A stretch of DNA of 64,000 bases from Hoplostethus atlanticus (Eukaryota; Chordata; Actinopteri; Trachichthyiformes; Trachichthyidae). Positions 22,241 to 34,656 of this stretch are shown piece after piece (positions within the stretch are counted from its first letter, which is position 1; each line of letters opens with the position of its first letter). The notes under the pieces were generated by a model, which searched no databases, was not told the origin of the DNA, and saw nothing but the letters and a program-made list of their open reading frames with translations. The position numbers and the translations under genes were made by a program. Location: NCBI GenBank assembly GCA_034670405.1, contig JAXDDX010000073.1, positions 2,275,001 through 2,339,000 of the forward strand, read 5' to 3'.

Positions 22241-25200
22241 ATCTGAACCAGCTTTCAACTGGGCCAGAACAACCTCAAACAAACTGAATCAAAGGCACTT
22301 GTTTGTTATGTGCATCAGCAGTTCAGTGCAAGTCTGTGGATCTGGTTCAAAGCTTAATGATTTTCTCTTGAAAATCTCTCAGAGCGGTTTTCCCATTCTG
22401 CCGAGATGCACTCAGTACACATTACACATGAACTGGTAAAGAATGAAAATTGTTTGGAAAGATTACAAGCACTCCATGAAACAGCCCTCTGATGAACAGA
22501 TCTAAAAACTAGATCAGACTTGTTTAATATTGTGAGCAATTTCCTAATGAACAGCCTAGTAAGTGATGCAGATTTGAAAGCTATTTTCCAAGCCTTCTTT
22601 ACAAATATCCATGGAGATAATATGGCAGTGCCTGGCTTGACTCCCGGGAGACTTTGCAATCATGTAATGCATAACAACTGTCTGGCCTTGAGACACCTGC
22701 AGCACAGGTTCATGTTTGACATTGGGAACAGACGCTCCCTACCAAAGAACGGGTCGTCTTGGTAAATTCTCTTGCTGCTAAATTGCTTGTACACTTGCAA
22801 CTGCACACTTGCAACAATAACATTTTAATAATAAAAAAAGTGCAACGTTTCGGTTAGGCGACCTTCCTCGGGTATGATCTGGGCGTGGTTTGGGTGGTTC
22901 TTTACTCAAAGGTCATAGTTGAAGCGTCACCAATTCTCTAAGTGTTTTTATGACAATTTGGACCCGCACTGCTTTACATTGGATGCAACTTTGCAAACAC
23001 TCAAACAAATCAAGCAATTTCAAAAAAAGCAACAGGGACTGAATCAACCTTGGTGATGCAAGTAGCAATTTACAAAGCCGTACACTTTACAGGAAAGCGT
23101 GAAAGCGTGATGCTCTGTAAACACTATGTATTGTTTCTAAGCTATTCAACATCTAAATCATTACGAAATATTTATTTAAAAGATGGTACGTGGTATTAAA
23201 TTGTTTAAGTTAGTGGAAAATATCGCATTGCTCCTCTGAGAAAGGGGTGTTGGACAAGCTGCAGTCCATATCAGATAGGTTGACAGCATGACGCCTGACT
23301 CCACGCTCTCCTTCAAACCAAGGTGCTATTTCTCTCTGCAACATGGACTCAAATGTTAATTGAAGGGACACGTTTTCACCAGCCAGATTTCATTCTGTCA
23401 TTAGGCTCACCTGGGAAAATAACGCCAATACTCAACGTACCTGCGCTCTGATTTGAAACGTGCAAGATGCTTCATGGAGACTTCTGTGAGTCACTTTTAG
23501 CAAAATAAAAGTTCTCTGTAACTGAGCCAAATAGATACCACAGGGCTTTTACACAAACTCATCAGTGTGACATCAGACTCAGCAAAGCAGGAGAAAATAT
23601 CAACAAACCGGCAGAATGTATATTTCTGTAGATATTGCCTATTTAAAAGACTCAAAAATAAAAAAGGAGTTTCAGAGCTACCTTAATTGTTGACTGGAGC
23701 AGCACAGCTTCCCCTTCACTGCATGCAGCCTTCTCCTCCACTCTTTCTGCTTCCGAGCTTGAATTTTTCTCCTCAAGACAGATTTAAAACAGTCTTTGCA
23801 TCTTTCACTGCATCTCAACAGTGGCGCTGCCATTCATACACGAATGCTACATCCTTGAATGAATAGGGCTTCGAGGTAAACATGCACGGAATACGCTCCA
23901 GAGCTCACGCTGCGTGCCAGTGCTCATGCACTGAGACGTGGGAAAAGAGAAGGCAGCTTATTTCGTACTAAACTCGCCCTCCCTCTGTCCTGCTCCCCTT
24001 CCATCTCTCCTCTCGCTCCCCCGTCACTCTCTCTCTCTCTCTCTTCTCTTATCTCACTTTGCCTTTTTGCTTCCCCCTTTGAGCTCTCGCCCTTTGTCCA
24101 ACTTAACTCTTGCACTAAATGAATAGCCTCTGCCTTCTCCCTCGCTGTGTCTCACTATTAATACTGGTGATTGTCTGAATCTGGCAGAGAGAGAGAGAGA
24201 GAGAGAGAGGCAGACACAGCTTGGAGCAAGACATCTGTGAGTGTATTTATATGGGACTGAGGGAGTCTCTGCTTTGAGGGAAGGACCAACCCCCATCCCT
24301 TCTGAAACGAGCAGCTACTGGCATGTACCATTCAGACACAGAGTAGCACAGACAGTCTGCACTAGCAGGAGAGGGCGAGAGGGAAAGATAAGGATTGGTA
24401 GCATTTTTTTCATCAGCTCTGTGTGGTGTGTGTGTGTGTGAGAGAGAGAGATTCTGAAGAAATTGAAAATCTCATAGTCTGTTGCATGCAATTTGCACAA
24501 TGAATGGTCACTGTATGTCCTGTTAAAACAAGTGCACAGTCACCTCAAAATGTGTAGGATGCAATTCCATTTTTTGACATTGAAAGATCACATTTTGGGA
24601 AACTATTAAGTGCTGCTTTGCCTCTTTTGAAAGGTGTGACATTTAGAAGAAATGCAAAACTACGGATGGCAATCCACCAAACTCAAACCTAACCTTTACT
24701 TAATAATGGACTGAGGCTGTGCATCAGGTGACACCTCAGTAATTGGAAAACGGCACGAAATATCCAACTGCGTCACCGCAACAGTTGTGAAACAAGGTAG
24801 TGTGCAGTAAGTATGACCATGGCATAGACCTAGACTCTATAATCCAGTACATTGATTGATGAGGAAACAAAAAAACAACCTCAGTGTAAAAACAATATGT
24901 ACTCCTTCAAAGTGTACCACTATTATAATAACACACCATGACTGGAACAACTAAGCCATTTTTTTGCTAATGGGAATAATGATATATTGTGAGATTTTTT
25001 TCCCAATTTATCAGATTAAATGCCAAATGCACTTGTACTCTAGACACGCTGTGTAATTGATTGAGGCACAGGGTAAATGCGCCTTTTATATAGGGACAGC
25101 ATTTCAATGTAAATGTACCGTGTCCTATTTTTCTGTCAAATGCAAAATAATGAAATTAAATAAACTCCTATGTAATTAGTCAAATAGTTAAGTCTTTTCT

Positions 25201-28200
25201 TACCGCAGAACTGAAAGTTGAGTTCGTCAAGCTCTTGAAATAGTGTTTTGGCGAGGTTTCTTTCAATTTGGGAAGTTCAGTGGATATTGATTTTAAATAT
25301 TGCAAAACTCAGTGTGCAATGACCTTGCACACAAACACCTGTATTGATGTCCAGCCAATAGGGCCGTCTTTGTTGTGATATAGATTTGACTTTTCAATAA
25401 AAGAGTGAAATTGCATGTTTATACTGGTGTGAAGAGAAGCTATAATAATAAAATGTTTGAGCCTGCAGTATCATCACTGGGCTACGTCACTTCATGGGGC
25501 AACTGTATCCAGTCCCATGGACACCGACCTCCAAGGCCTTTTCCCTCCAGGTTGGGTACATAACTGACTCATATGTTGTAATGAATGCTCGTTACGAACT
25601 CATAAATAACTGGATATTTAAAATGCGTCAGTCTCTTGTTAAAAAGTTACACAATCAGTGAAATCTTAATGCAAAATGTGTTTCTCTTTGTGCTGCAAGG
25701 ATGTTCACCAAAAATCAAATGTGTTGATTTTGCCGAATGTCATTGAGATTGGCATTGAATTTGCTGGTGATCGCAGAATTCCAGGTTTTTAGATTATATC
25801 ACCAGACCAAACAAACCCAATGGATCTTGTTATTTTCTGTGCTGAAGTTATTCTGAACCTAGATCAACATGGACTTGAAAGACACTGTGGACAGTTACAG
25901 TAATGTATGTTGGCCGCTACTATGTGTGAGAGGTTAGTCTACAGTGTGTTACCTTAGCTCTGGCAGAATAAGATGTTGTGTAACCCTAACCCTAACGCAT
26001 CATTCTTTTTAATGTGGATGTCAACGGTGATGGCTGGGAGCTTCATAATACTGAACCATTTTCTGTTTCAATATGTCTCCACAGTTTGCCTTGCAAGAAG
26101 AACAAGTAGGTCAAAGCGCCTGGGGATCTTGTAAGCATTTTGGGCTGACAGACTCCCAGTTCCCCTGGAAGCTGGTCTCCAGAGGGGTGAAGGAAATATT
26201 TAGGGCAAGGACCTGCACAGTAATCTCCTTCCCTCGGCTATCAGAGTGCTACAGAAAACATGAACATGAAAAATAGGAAAACAGGAAAAATAGGAAAACA
26301 TGTTAAAACTCTATGCTGAACAGCTCATTTTTACATCCACCTGAATTCCTCTTCAACACACTAAAACAGCCTGAAAATACCCATCAGTCATGTGTGACCC
26401 TTCCAGTCTCTGCAAGACAAGTGATTTATGCTGTTAGCTGCAGTTGCTTTTGTGCAGTCTATTGTTTGGGATATAAGTCATAAGGACAGTAGAGTTATTG
26501 CAACCACTGTGTACCTTGTCACTGCACCGTAACTACGGGAGCAATTAAAACAGTTAACACATACTGTGGCATCGCTGGTAAAAAAAAAAAAAGGAGCCGA
26601 GGCGGAGAACAGGCAAGGAAAGTTGCAAGAAAAGAAAAATAAATGGCTCGGCCAGCTGAATGGCTCGGTACTTTGTCTCCGGGTGTCTCAGTGGGCAGCC
26701 TACAGTGTGTGTTAATTCAGCCTTCACAAAGAGCCTTGGAGCGAGGCTTTCCCAAACCAGCAAACAAACGACTTTTTTTTAATTTATTTTTTTAGCTCAA
26801 TTGGTATTCTGTGGGTGATCCTCCAGTGGTAAAACAAACAGAACAACATTCGAGTTATAGGTATTGTTTACTTGCTGAAAGGTAAGTTTGACTGAAAGCA
26901 ACAACTCTTCAATACATTCATGCAACACCCAGTATGCAGCATCCATCCCTGTTTTGGGGCTCGTACATTTTCTACCCATTTGACTGCGCACGTTACGCAA
27001 CCTGGGTAATGAAACACTGTAGAGGCGAGATAATAGAAACACCAAGCTGGGTTAGTGCTAACGTGCCTTCCTGGTTGAGCTAATTGCATTTGAATAAGCG
27101 TACCATGAGGCTACTTTTTTTGCATCGACAATGTTCCCCACGACACAAGAACCCTTTGTGTCCTCGTAAGAGACGCCTCGCATGTTCATTGTTAAAAAAA
27201 GGTTTCACCAAACAGCCCCCCCCTCATCCTAATGACCTGAAACCATTCACGGTTTGACATGAAACCCTTGCAAGTGGTCTGTGCCACATCTAAACACGCA
27301 GGATTTCAAGTGGCTATAAGAAAAGGGGGTTTTGTCTGAAGCCCTTTCTTAGAACTCTTAATGCTTCTCTGGGGAGGAAATGGGGCTGAATTATTGTAAT
27401 GTAGAGCACCAAAAAAATAAAAAAAGGCGATGAAAGAGTGAGTTCCATGGGTAATTACTAGCATATAATTGCACTGACTTTAAAAATAGAAACTTTGGGG
27501 ACTGATATCCAACCAGGGATTATCAATTAGAACTATGCCTCTCACGCTCGCTGCAGTAAAACCACAGTCAAGCAGACGTTCAGATGTTCGTCAGCTCTCC
27601 CCCCTTTGAGCCGAGGCTTTGGCCGAAGGTTATTTTATATCTCGGTATGAATTATTAACGAACCAAATGGCCTCGCTTCATTATTCAATCATAAACGGTG
27701 CAGGGGGAAACCGTTTGGTCGATGCCAGTGTGCAGAGGCTTCAGGGAGCACTGTAGGAGTCCCCAGTGGAATCAATGAATATTTAAGTTAAAAAAAATAA
27801 AGCTCATTTCAATAAAATATGTGCGCAGTTTATAGTTTTGCATTTTTTAAAAGGTAGGGCTTTTTCATGTAGTTGTTTTTTTTTTCTTCTTTGTTTTCAA
27901 TGCATGTCTCTTTTTATCTTATTGACCTTCAGCTCTATTTTTGAAAAGGGCTGTACAAGAAAAGCTTATGATTACTCGCCATTTATTATTCTAACAGTGG
28001 AAAAAAATAAAAGGAAAGCCTCGTCAAAAATGTGAAGCACGTCGGAAAAATGTTATGCTTTACCGATTGGAAAGAAAACAAAGCGGAAAAGCAAATGGGG
28101 AAAAGTGGAAATCCGCTACGGCATTCATAAACAACAGACGGACAAATGAAGATTGCTAGACAAGCTGATATTTCTGAAAACGAAGGTATGGGTTTTTTAT

Positions 28201-29310
28201 CAGTTAATTGCTTCATTAGCCAGTTGATCATGAATCTTGACAATGAAACCTCAAGTGGGAGCAATGTTTTCACAAATGAAATCCTCAACCTGTTCAATAT
28301 TGTGCATGGTTTCTCATCAGCTGGTAAACATCCCGATGCTCTCAAATATCATGAAAGCATCAAGTCTCCAGCACCAGATATAACTGCACCAGTCTGTTTT
28401 GTCTGCCGCCCTCAGTCCCTAAACACCTCTGAAGGGAGACTGATGGCCTTTACATTCTGCTGGAGGTGCACAGGGGAGTGGGCCGGCTAGGAATTTGCTG
28501 ATCCACCATTTACAGTTCCACCAGAAAATGCACTTCTCTCGTAGGATGAAAAAACTATATTTGCACTTTGGTGGAGGCGTGCACGGGCGCTCTACTGTAC
28601 GTTGCAGAGAAGCAAGTTGATTGTTTCTCTCCATGAACACTCCCTTAACTCACTTGATGAGACTTAACCCTCCTGCTCTTTCAGAGACTTGTGATGCTCT
28701 CACTCAAGTGTCCTCGTGTTGTGTTCACCTTTGACTCGCTTACACAAACGTGATGAAGGCCTCTGATGTTGAATCAGCTGAAGAGCGCCAGTTAGGTCGG
28801 GATCAACTGACTTCTGTTAATGATATAACATAAACATATCTTGGTCTTTAAATCAGCAAGTTCACTGAAACAACTCAGCCAAGTAAATAAATAAATAAAT
28901 AAATAACAGCGATGCCATTGATTTTTGCAGTGCTAGCAGCTGTGGGGATCCTAATATGGTAGCCATTGCACAACACTGTCAATACTGCAGAAAGAACTGG
29001 CCATCGAATATATCGGTAACATCCTCTCCACCTCAGCTCTCTTCTTAGCCTGAACAGCCTCAAGGGTCTGAGCACAACCTTGGAGAAAGTTTTTGACCAC
29101 ATATGGGTCTAATGCGTTGCCTTCCTCCAGGAACATATACAGAACAGATTGATGTGAAAAATACTGTTGATACTAAAAAGTTAGAATTTGTTGTTAAAAT
29201 CCACTTGAATGTCTCAGAAACAAACTGACCTTTTGCCCCAAAATTCATCAGATCAAATTTCAAAATAAGAGTGATACACAGCCTTGTGTGATATAGCACT
29301 CTGAAATGTG
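22241..29310. other. Gene-free stretch with simple repeats
   Basis: No conserved exon found on either strand. Visible features: GTGCAACGTTTCGGTTAGGC with GACCTTCCTCGGGTA near 22841-22875, a word found in fish interspersed repeats; CT-rich sequence at 23970-24060; a (GA)n tract at 24184-24209; a short TAACCCTAACCCTAA interstitial telomere-like motif near 25981; and an (AAAT)n tract at about 28882-28906. The segment at 27540-27760 is CpG-containing and unique-looking. Part of a b3gat1 5' intron or promoter could lie in this stretch. Confidence 0.35.
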
Positions 29311-29314
29311 TCCA

Positions 29315-29372
29315 AGGTGGGACTTGAACCTGGAAAAGCCTATGTCCCTACACCTGCACCACAAGCCCTGAT
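29315..29372 (-). mobile_element. tRNA-derived SINE head or tRNA pseudogene
   Basis: The minus strand carries a B-box-like GGTTCAAGTCCCACC about 30 nt after an A-box-like TGGTGCAGGTGTAGGG, the spacing of an internal pol III promoter. The T-stem and acceptor stem do not pair well, so this is not a working tRNA. It is more likely the head of a degenerate SINE. Confidence 0.4.
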
Positions 29373-29740
29373 GAACTACAAGACCTCAGTACCATCCCAC
29401 AGAGCCACACTGGACTGCCCCAAGCCAGGCCACTTGGCACCTGTGCTTGCCAGCCGCCACCAATTGGCCTAATTAAGAGCTGCATAAAACCCACGGAGGG
29501 CGGTTCTTTCTCCAGTCATTTTGGCTACCGCCAAGTCTTGTTTCAGGAACCGACCCAGAGGACTGAAGTCACAGGGAGGAGAAGCCAATGAGTGGAGCAG
29601 CACGACTCTGTCACTCTGGTACCTGGGATAACCCTCGCCTCCGGCCTGTTTGGCTTTAATAAACAAACCATTGGGTTCCTGGCAAGCAGTTGTTGCATCC
29701 TTTGTGCTGCCTCACAGCAGACACAGCTCATAGTATCACA
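29373..29740 (+). mobile_element. Possible solo LTR
   Basis: A TATA-like GCATAAAACCC near 29482 is followed about 180 nt later by TTTAATAAAC (polyadenylation-like) and then a U5-like segment. This is the order expected of an LTR. No target-site duplication was established and no retroviral genes are nearby. Confidence 0.25.
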
Positions 29741-31007
29741 CCGTGTATATCAGGATTTGCACGTTTGGTGTGCGTATCATTTATTTTGAAATATGGTCTG
29801 GCAGTGCTGCCATGCAATATATGGACATGGAGACTAGCGCTTGCACAGTAGGGCAAATGGTGGACTTGGGACACGGAGTGGTGCGTGTCTGAGATGTTCA
29901 AAGTGTATTTTAACAGCGTCATCGAACTTGAGTGTCTTTCACATTCATGCGTCATATATATTCAAGGAGGAAGCCATCGTATCGTAACACCGTCTTCAGC
30001 CGGCTGCTTCTTGCTGTGCACCGGTATGTGGTCTCCGAGATTTTGAATGGTTTTGCGTTCGGACTATGAATGACTTGCTGTGACATCTTGAGGCTGTTTG
30101 GGCCACTCTCGTCCCTGTTGGGTGTCACTGATTAAAAACACCAGAGGCTATTCGTTACTGTTTTATTGGACCATAGAAGAACATTCCCATTTAAAAGGGC
30201 ACAAAATCAATAACTAATTAAGGAATTGTTGAAAATGCTTAATTCATAGATAAGGCGCTACTACTCTTTAACGTTAACTATTGTTTGACTGCGGAAAAGG
30301 AAATGAGGATGAACACGACACATTTTCAAATTGATGTAAGTCATATAAGATGCAGTTCATCACCACATGCCCAGAGGGATCACAGCTGAATGCTGGACGT
30401 GGGCCAAATGTCTCCAAAGGCCGGTCGACCTTGTTAAGAAGAGTGAAGGACAAATCATGCTGAATATTGAAGGCAGGTGACCACTCAATAGGTCGCCACA
30501 GTGAGGAAGAAAAATTACTATTAGTGATGCAACCAGCTTATTAAAGATTGATTATTATGAACGACTTGGTGGTTAGTGATTGAGTAAGCACTTACTGTGG
30601 CTGCTGAGAGTATGGATCAGTACTTCTATGTCTCGGTCCTATTCAATAATGACTGGTTACGGCGTAGTCCGTGACTGTGATGAACAGCTGATTCATGAAC
30701 CTAGAGGTAAGAGGTGCTTACCTAGCTTATAGAGTTGTTGTGCTAAACTCTTCACTGTTCATTTTCGCTCCACCTCTTAGCATTGGGGTGAATGTATTCC
30801 AGTGGAAGAACAAACCAACATGGTTCCCAGTGAAAGAATGCTAATAGTTCACAATATATAATGATAATGTGCATGTGAGATCACTTCGGCTATATAAGAG
30901 CTGGACATGACATGAAGGAGTTTATAAAAAGGTGAAAATAACTATGAATACATACGTGTTCTGAAGTTAAATGTCCATCGTATGTCCATCTAAGAATAGA
31001 AACGTGT
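29741..31007. other. Intergenic, no gene recognised
   Basis: Only short domain-free open frames. No terminal repeats or tails were identified. Confidence 0.35.
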
Positions 31008-31011
31008 TTAA

Positions 31012-31541
31012 AGGTGCTACGTGTAGAATTTTATCACCAATAAATGATTCATTTTGAGACCGTATGACTGAGAACAAATGACTGTCACTGAGAAGATTGG
31101 TAGCTTCTTCCAGCCCCGGCACTGAATTTCACATTTTACATCTGCTAGATTGCTTTACAGTACAAAGGGAGATTGCTAAATGGTACAAAACAGGAATTGT
31201 TTTTACCCTGCAAGAAACAACTTTATTCCAGTTCCACTTCTAACTGCTACATTAGCTTCCCTGATCTGAAAGAATATTGGCTGTTTTCTGTTTTCTGGCT
31301 GTTATCAGCTCTTATTACATGGAGCAATGTCAGGGAAACATCTTCTTCTGCAACAGGACACAAGGGGGTTTATGGGAAATGTGGTCTTAATTTTGAGAAC
31401 CACTGGCACTAACAAACTACTGGTGTGAGATAGAGGCTACCATTCGTCTTAACCTTGGTCTCATTGGTTTACGGCAATTATACCAAGGTATCTCAACTCA
31501 TTTTTCATACCTTGATGTTTCAAAATTCACACATCGCACCT
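31012..31541. mobile_element. TTAA-flanked MITE, copy B (complete, 530 bp)
   Basis: The left end AGGTGCTACGTGTAGAATTTT's mirror, AGGTGCGATGTGTGAATTTT, is seen at the right end in reverse complement. TTAA lies immediately outside both ends (31008-31011, 31542-31545). TTAA duplication is typical of piggyBac-type transposition, but these termini do not start with the usual CC, so the superfamily is left open. Other copies are at 16335-16650 and 47660-48370. No transposase is encoded. Confidence 0.85.
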
Positions 31542-31545
31542 TTAA

Positions 31546-32937
31546 GCAATGCAACAGCCCCATGTCACCCCCAAAACCCCCCCACTGGAACTGGAACCGT
31601 CTCTCTGCAGCCGTGTTGAACCTTTAGCGTATGAAGTTATTCATAGGCCCAATACACAGAGGCACCACATGAAAGCAAACCTCTCAGCCTTTATTTCCAT
31701 GTCCTCCCATAAAGCGAGGAGACAAACAACCTTGTGTTTAATAATGAGATCCCAAGCAAGAAGACCTTTATCTTTGGAGGAGACTAGGGAAATAATGGGA
31801 GTAATTAACTGAGCATTAGTCCTCAGTGAGACCTCTTGAGAACCCCCACAGTCCTGCTAGCCCTCACTGTGCCACTTCCTCCTCTGCCTAAATTGACACT
31901 GCTGTCTAGTCTGACATGCTTGCTTTGTGAGCGCTTGTTTTCACATGCAGTCCACAGAAAACTGTTTTATTACAGAGATCCGGGGTGGGCTTGCACTTCA
32001 CAGTAGACTCCTGGCTTTTTTGCTGGCATTGAATGTCAATATTTTCAGCGTTCTTTTACTTTGCTCAATATCCAACACTGAGTTAGGTAAGGAACAGTAA
32101 CTCCACACACAACTAAAAACACTGAAGTTAGATTTCAGATATTATTACAATCATGATCACTTTAAGCACTTTACATCAGTGTGGGATCATCACTTCACAC
32201 ACATTCATTGATTTAATGCTGCAACTTTATGATCTGTTCATGTACATGGTGAGAACTGTGTTCCTGGAGCTGCTGAGGCGTGCTTTATGCTGCTGTAGCA
32301 GGCTACAATAAATCACCATGTCTCAATAATTTATGAAAGCCAGCGAAGGGGATGAGAGATGTCATCATTATGCTCTGATAGCTCACATAGCTAACATCCA
32401 TAGCACATGTATTTGATGAGCCAGGTTAACACCTTCATCCAGCCCTTTGCAGCGACAAACTACAGTACACAGCTGCAGCTTGAACATCAGGGCTATTTTT
32501 TGTTTTTTTTTCCTCTCATGGCTCTCATGAACAGATATGCTTATTACATGGTTACAAGATTATTATTACATGGTTATTACATTATTACAAGACAGCATAA
32601 AACAACAATCAGCAATGCACCTGTCTTCATAAGCAAACATTGTGCGCTCATGACACGAGAATGAAAAAGTGCAGCGGCTTAATAAGGACAATTTCCATTC
32701 ATTTAGGAGGAAATGCGTGGCGATAAATCTTGCTGTAGGAAGGGAGCAATTCACAGAGGAGCGGCCTGGACACTGAGACGCTCCTTGCAAATTTGCTTTG
32801 AGGCTTAAAATCAGTTATTCAGAACCAGGTGGTTTATGACGGTCCAAACAACCCCTGCTGTTTCATCAGTGGCTCAGCTAACGGTGGGGAAAACAGATAT
32901 TTGTCATCTACTATTGCACATCATCATCATCATGTCT
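31546..32937. other. Intergenic, no gene recognised
   Basis: A/T-rich, unique-looking sequence up to the hAT insertion. A short (CAT)n run lies at about 32919-32932. Confidence 0.4.
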
Positions 32938-33334
32938 CTTGTAGGCAGTGGCGGCTGGCCAATAGAGGGGCGCTAGGGCGCCGCCCCACCACTCCCCACA
33001 TCCTAGACTTCATTGAATAAGACTTTAAAAATTACTTTGAATATTCTTTTTTTTTAAATGAGCGAGGTAAATATTATATAGTTAGTGAGTAGAATGTATA
33101 ATCTGCAATAAAATGTAGATTAAAATTGTTCTACGTTGTCTAAAGTTACTGCTAGGTCACGTATTTCCGGCCTTGGGCGCAAAAATCTTTGCCCATTGAC
33201 TCTCGTTATAAGTTGTACATGCCCAGTTCGCTCCTCTCAATACAAGAGATAGGAGCTTGGTGCGCCCCAACAGCATTTATCTGAATGCTGCTGATTTACA
33301 CACGACCAACCACTGGTTGGCAGCAGAGAGCGAG

Positions 33335-33690
33335 TGGCTCGTGGTACATCTGACATAAAATGCGCCAGAATGAGACAATATACTCGGTCGTTTTCAAGGA
33401 GCTGGTTTAGTAGGAAGGCTTGGCTAACTGTATGTAGTGACACCAATGCTTTATTTTGCTTTCCCTGCACCCTTTTTCAAACGACAGGTCTCAGACCCAG
33501 CATGGATTCAGACAGGTTTGAATGATTTAAACCACATATCAGAAAAATCAAAAGCAAATGTTTGGGAAAGTAAACATAGCTGCTCAGCTTGATGAAGGCT
33601 ACAGGATAGGGATCTGTAAGCATAATGAAGAGGTTGACGCTGTGGTCACATCCTGTCTAAAATAATAAACTGTGTCAAGTTCTGTGGTGT
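33335..33690 (+). pseudogene. hAT transposase N-terminal remnant (TTF-type zinc-finger region)
   Basis: The frame at 33334-33525 has YTRSFSRSWFSRKAWLTVCS followed by ALFCFPCTLF, a pattern of the TTF-type zinc-finger part of hAT transposases and ZMYM/ZBED-like domesticated proteins. A one-frame slip then gives TGLNDLNHISEK. Further on, FGKVNIAAQLDEGYRIGI and KHNEEVDA appear, and later a KIINCVKFCG-like block. Recognisable similarity ends near 33690. At least one frameshift, plus loss of the DDE/RNase H-like domain, make it non-functional. Its presence supports the hAT assignment made from the element's ends. Confidence 0.8.
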
Positions 33691-34656
33691 CATAGAGTCA
33701 TTGAGAAAAATGTATGTACAAAAAGTTTAAGCCACAAGGTGGCAAAGTCATATGGCTTTGAGCCAGTTCACTCAGCTTTTTGATGGCACTGGGTATTTCA
33801 AATGTTATTTTCTATTAGGACTTACTATGTTCATAATTTTCTGCCATTGTCTCAGGGTTTTGTGTTGTCAGATTTCTTTTGCACTTATCGAGGCACTTTT
33901 CGCTTACTTTAGTCTTTCACCATTACATATTGTAGTATAAAAGATAATTATTATAAAGAATTTGCACTAATTGAAGTACCTTAACTTACCTTAAGCATGT
34001 TTCATTACAACAAATGTTGTAAGTTTAAGTTTATGATGCAATGTGAATACAACATTTTTAATCTCTTTAATTTTACTTCTGACTGAAATTTGGATTGCAG
34101 AATTGTGATTGTGAAACTTGGAAAATTCTCATAACTGTCTAAGTCAGCCTCTCCGACCAGACCCATGTTGTATGTATGCACTATAACTAGTCTGTTCTGT
34201 TGTCTATGTTGTCTCTTATGTTTGGAGTATGAGACTGTGTGACTCCAAGGAAGGTCAAGCATAATGGCAGCAGCCTGGGGGGCTTTGGATGGGCAGTGTG
34301 TGATCACCTTTTACAGACAAAAAGAGATTCTTAATGCAGCTTCTGCAGAAAATAAAGCAGCTAGTATTGTTAGTTTCTTTTTTGTTGATATTTGCTTCCT
34401 TCATTTTCTATTAGGGATTATTTGTGTCTATTAGTATTTTTATTTATTCATTAGTGACCATGTGACTCTGGGTGTGAAATGTGTGCCGAGGCCACAGAGC
34501 TCAGATTGGCTGTGACAAAATGACATTTTGAGAGACACAATGGGCACCAGATGAAACTCAGATCTCAGACTTCACTCTACCAACCTGAAAGAAACAGCGA
34601 TTTCATTGTCTTAGTTAGCAAACTGTTACAATTTCATTCATTTAACAAAAGCAATT

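Noticed and set aside
25981-25998. Interstitial telomere repeat
   Set aside because: Only about two and a half TAACCC units; expected by chance or as a tiny remnant.
29315-29372. A functional tRNA gene
   Set aside because: A and B boxes are present, but the stems do not pair and no acceptor arm forms.
33237-33470. 77-codon minus-strand frame
   Set aside because: Antisense shadow of the hAT transposase remnant.
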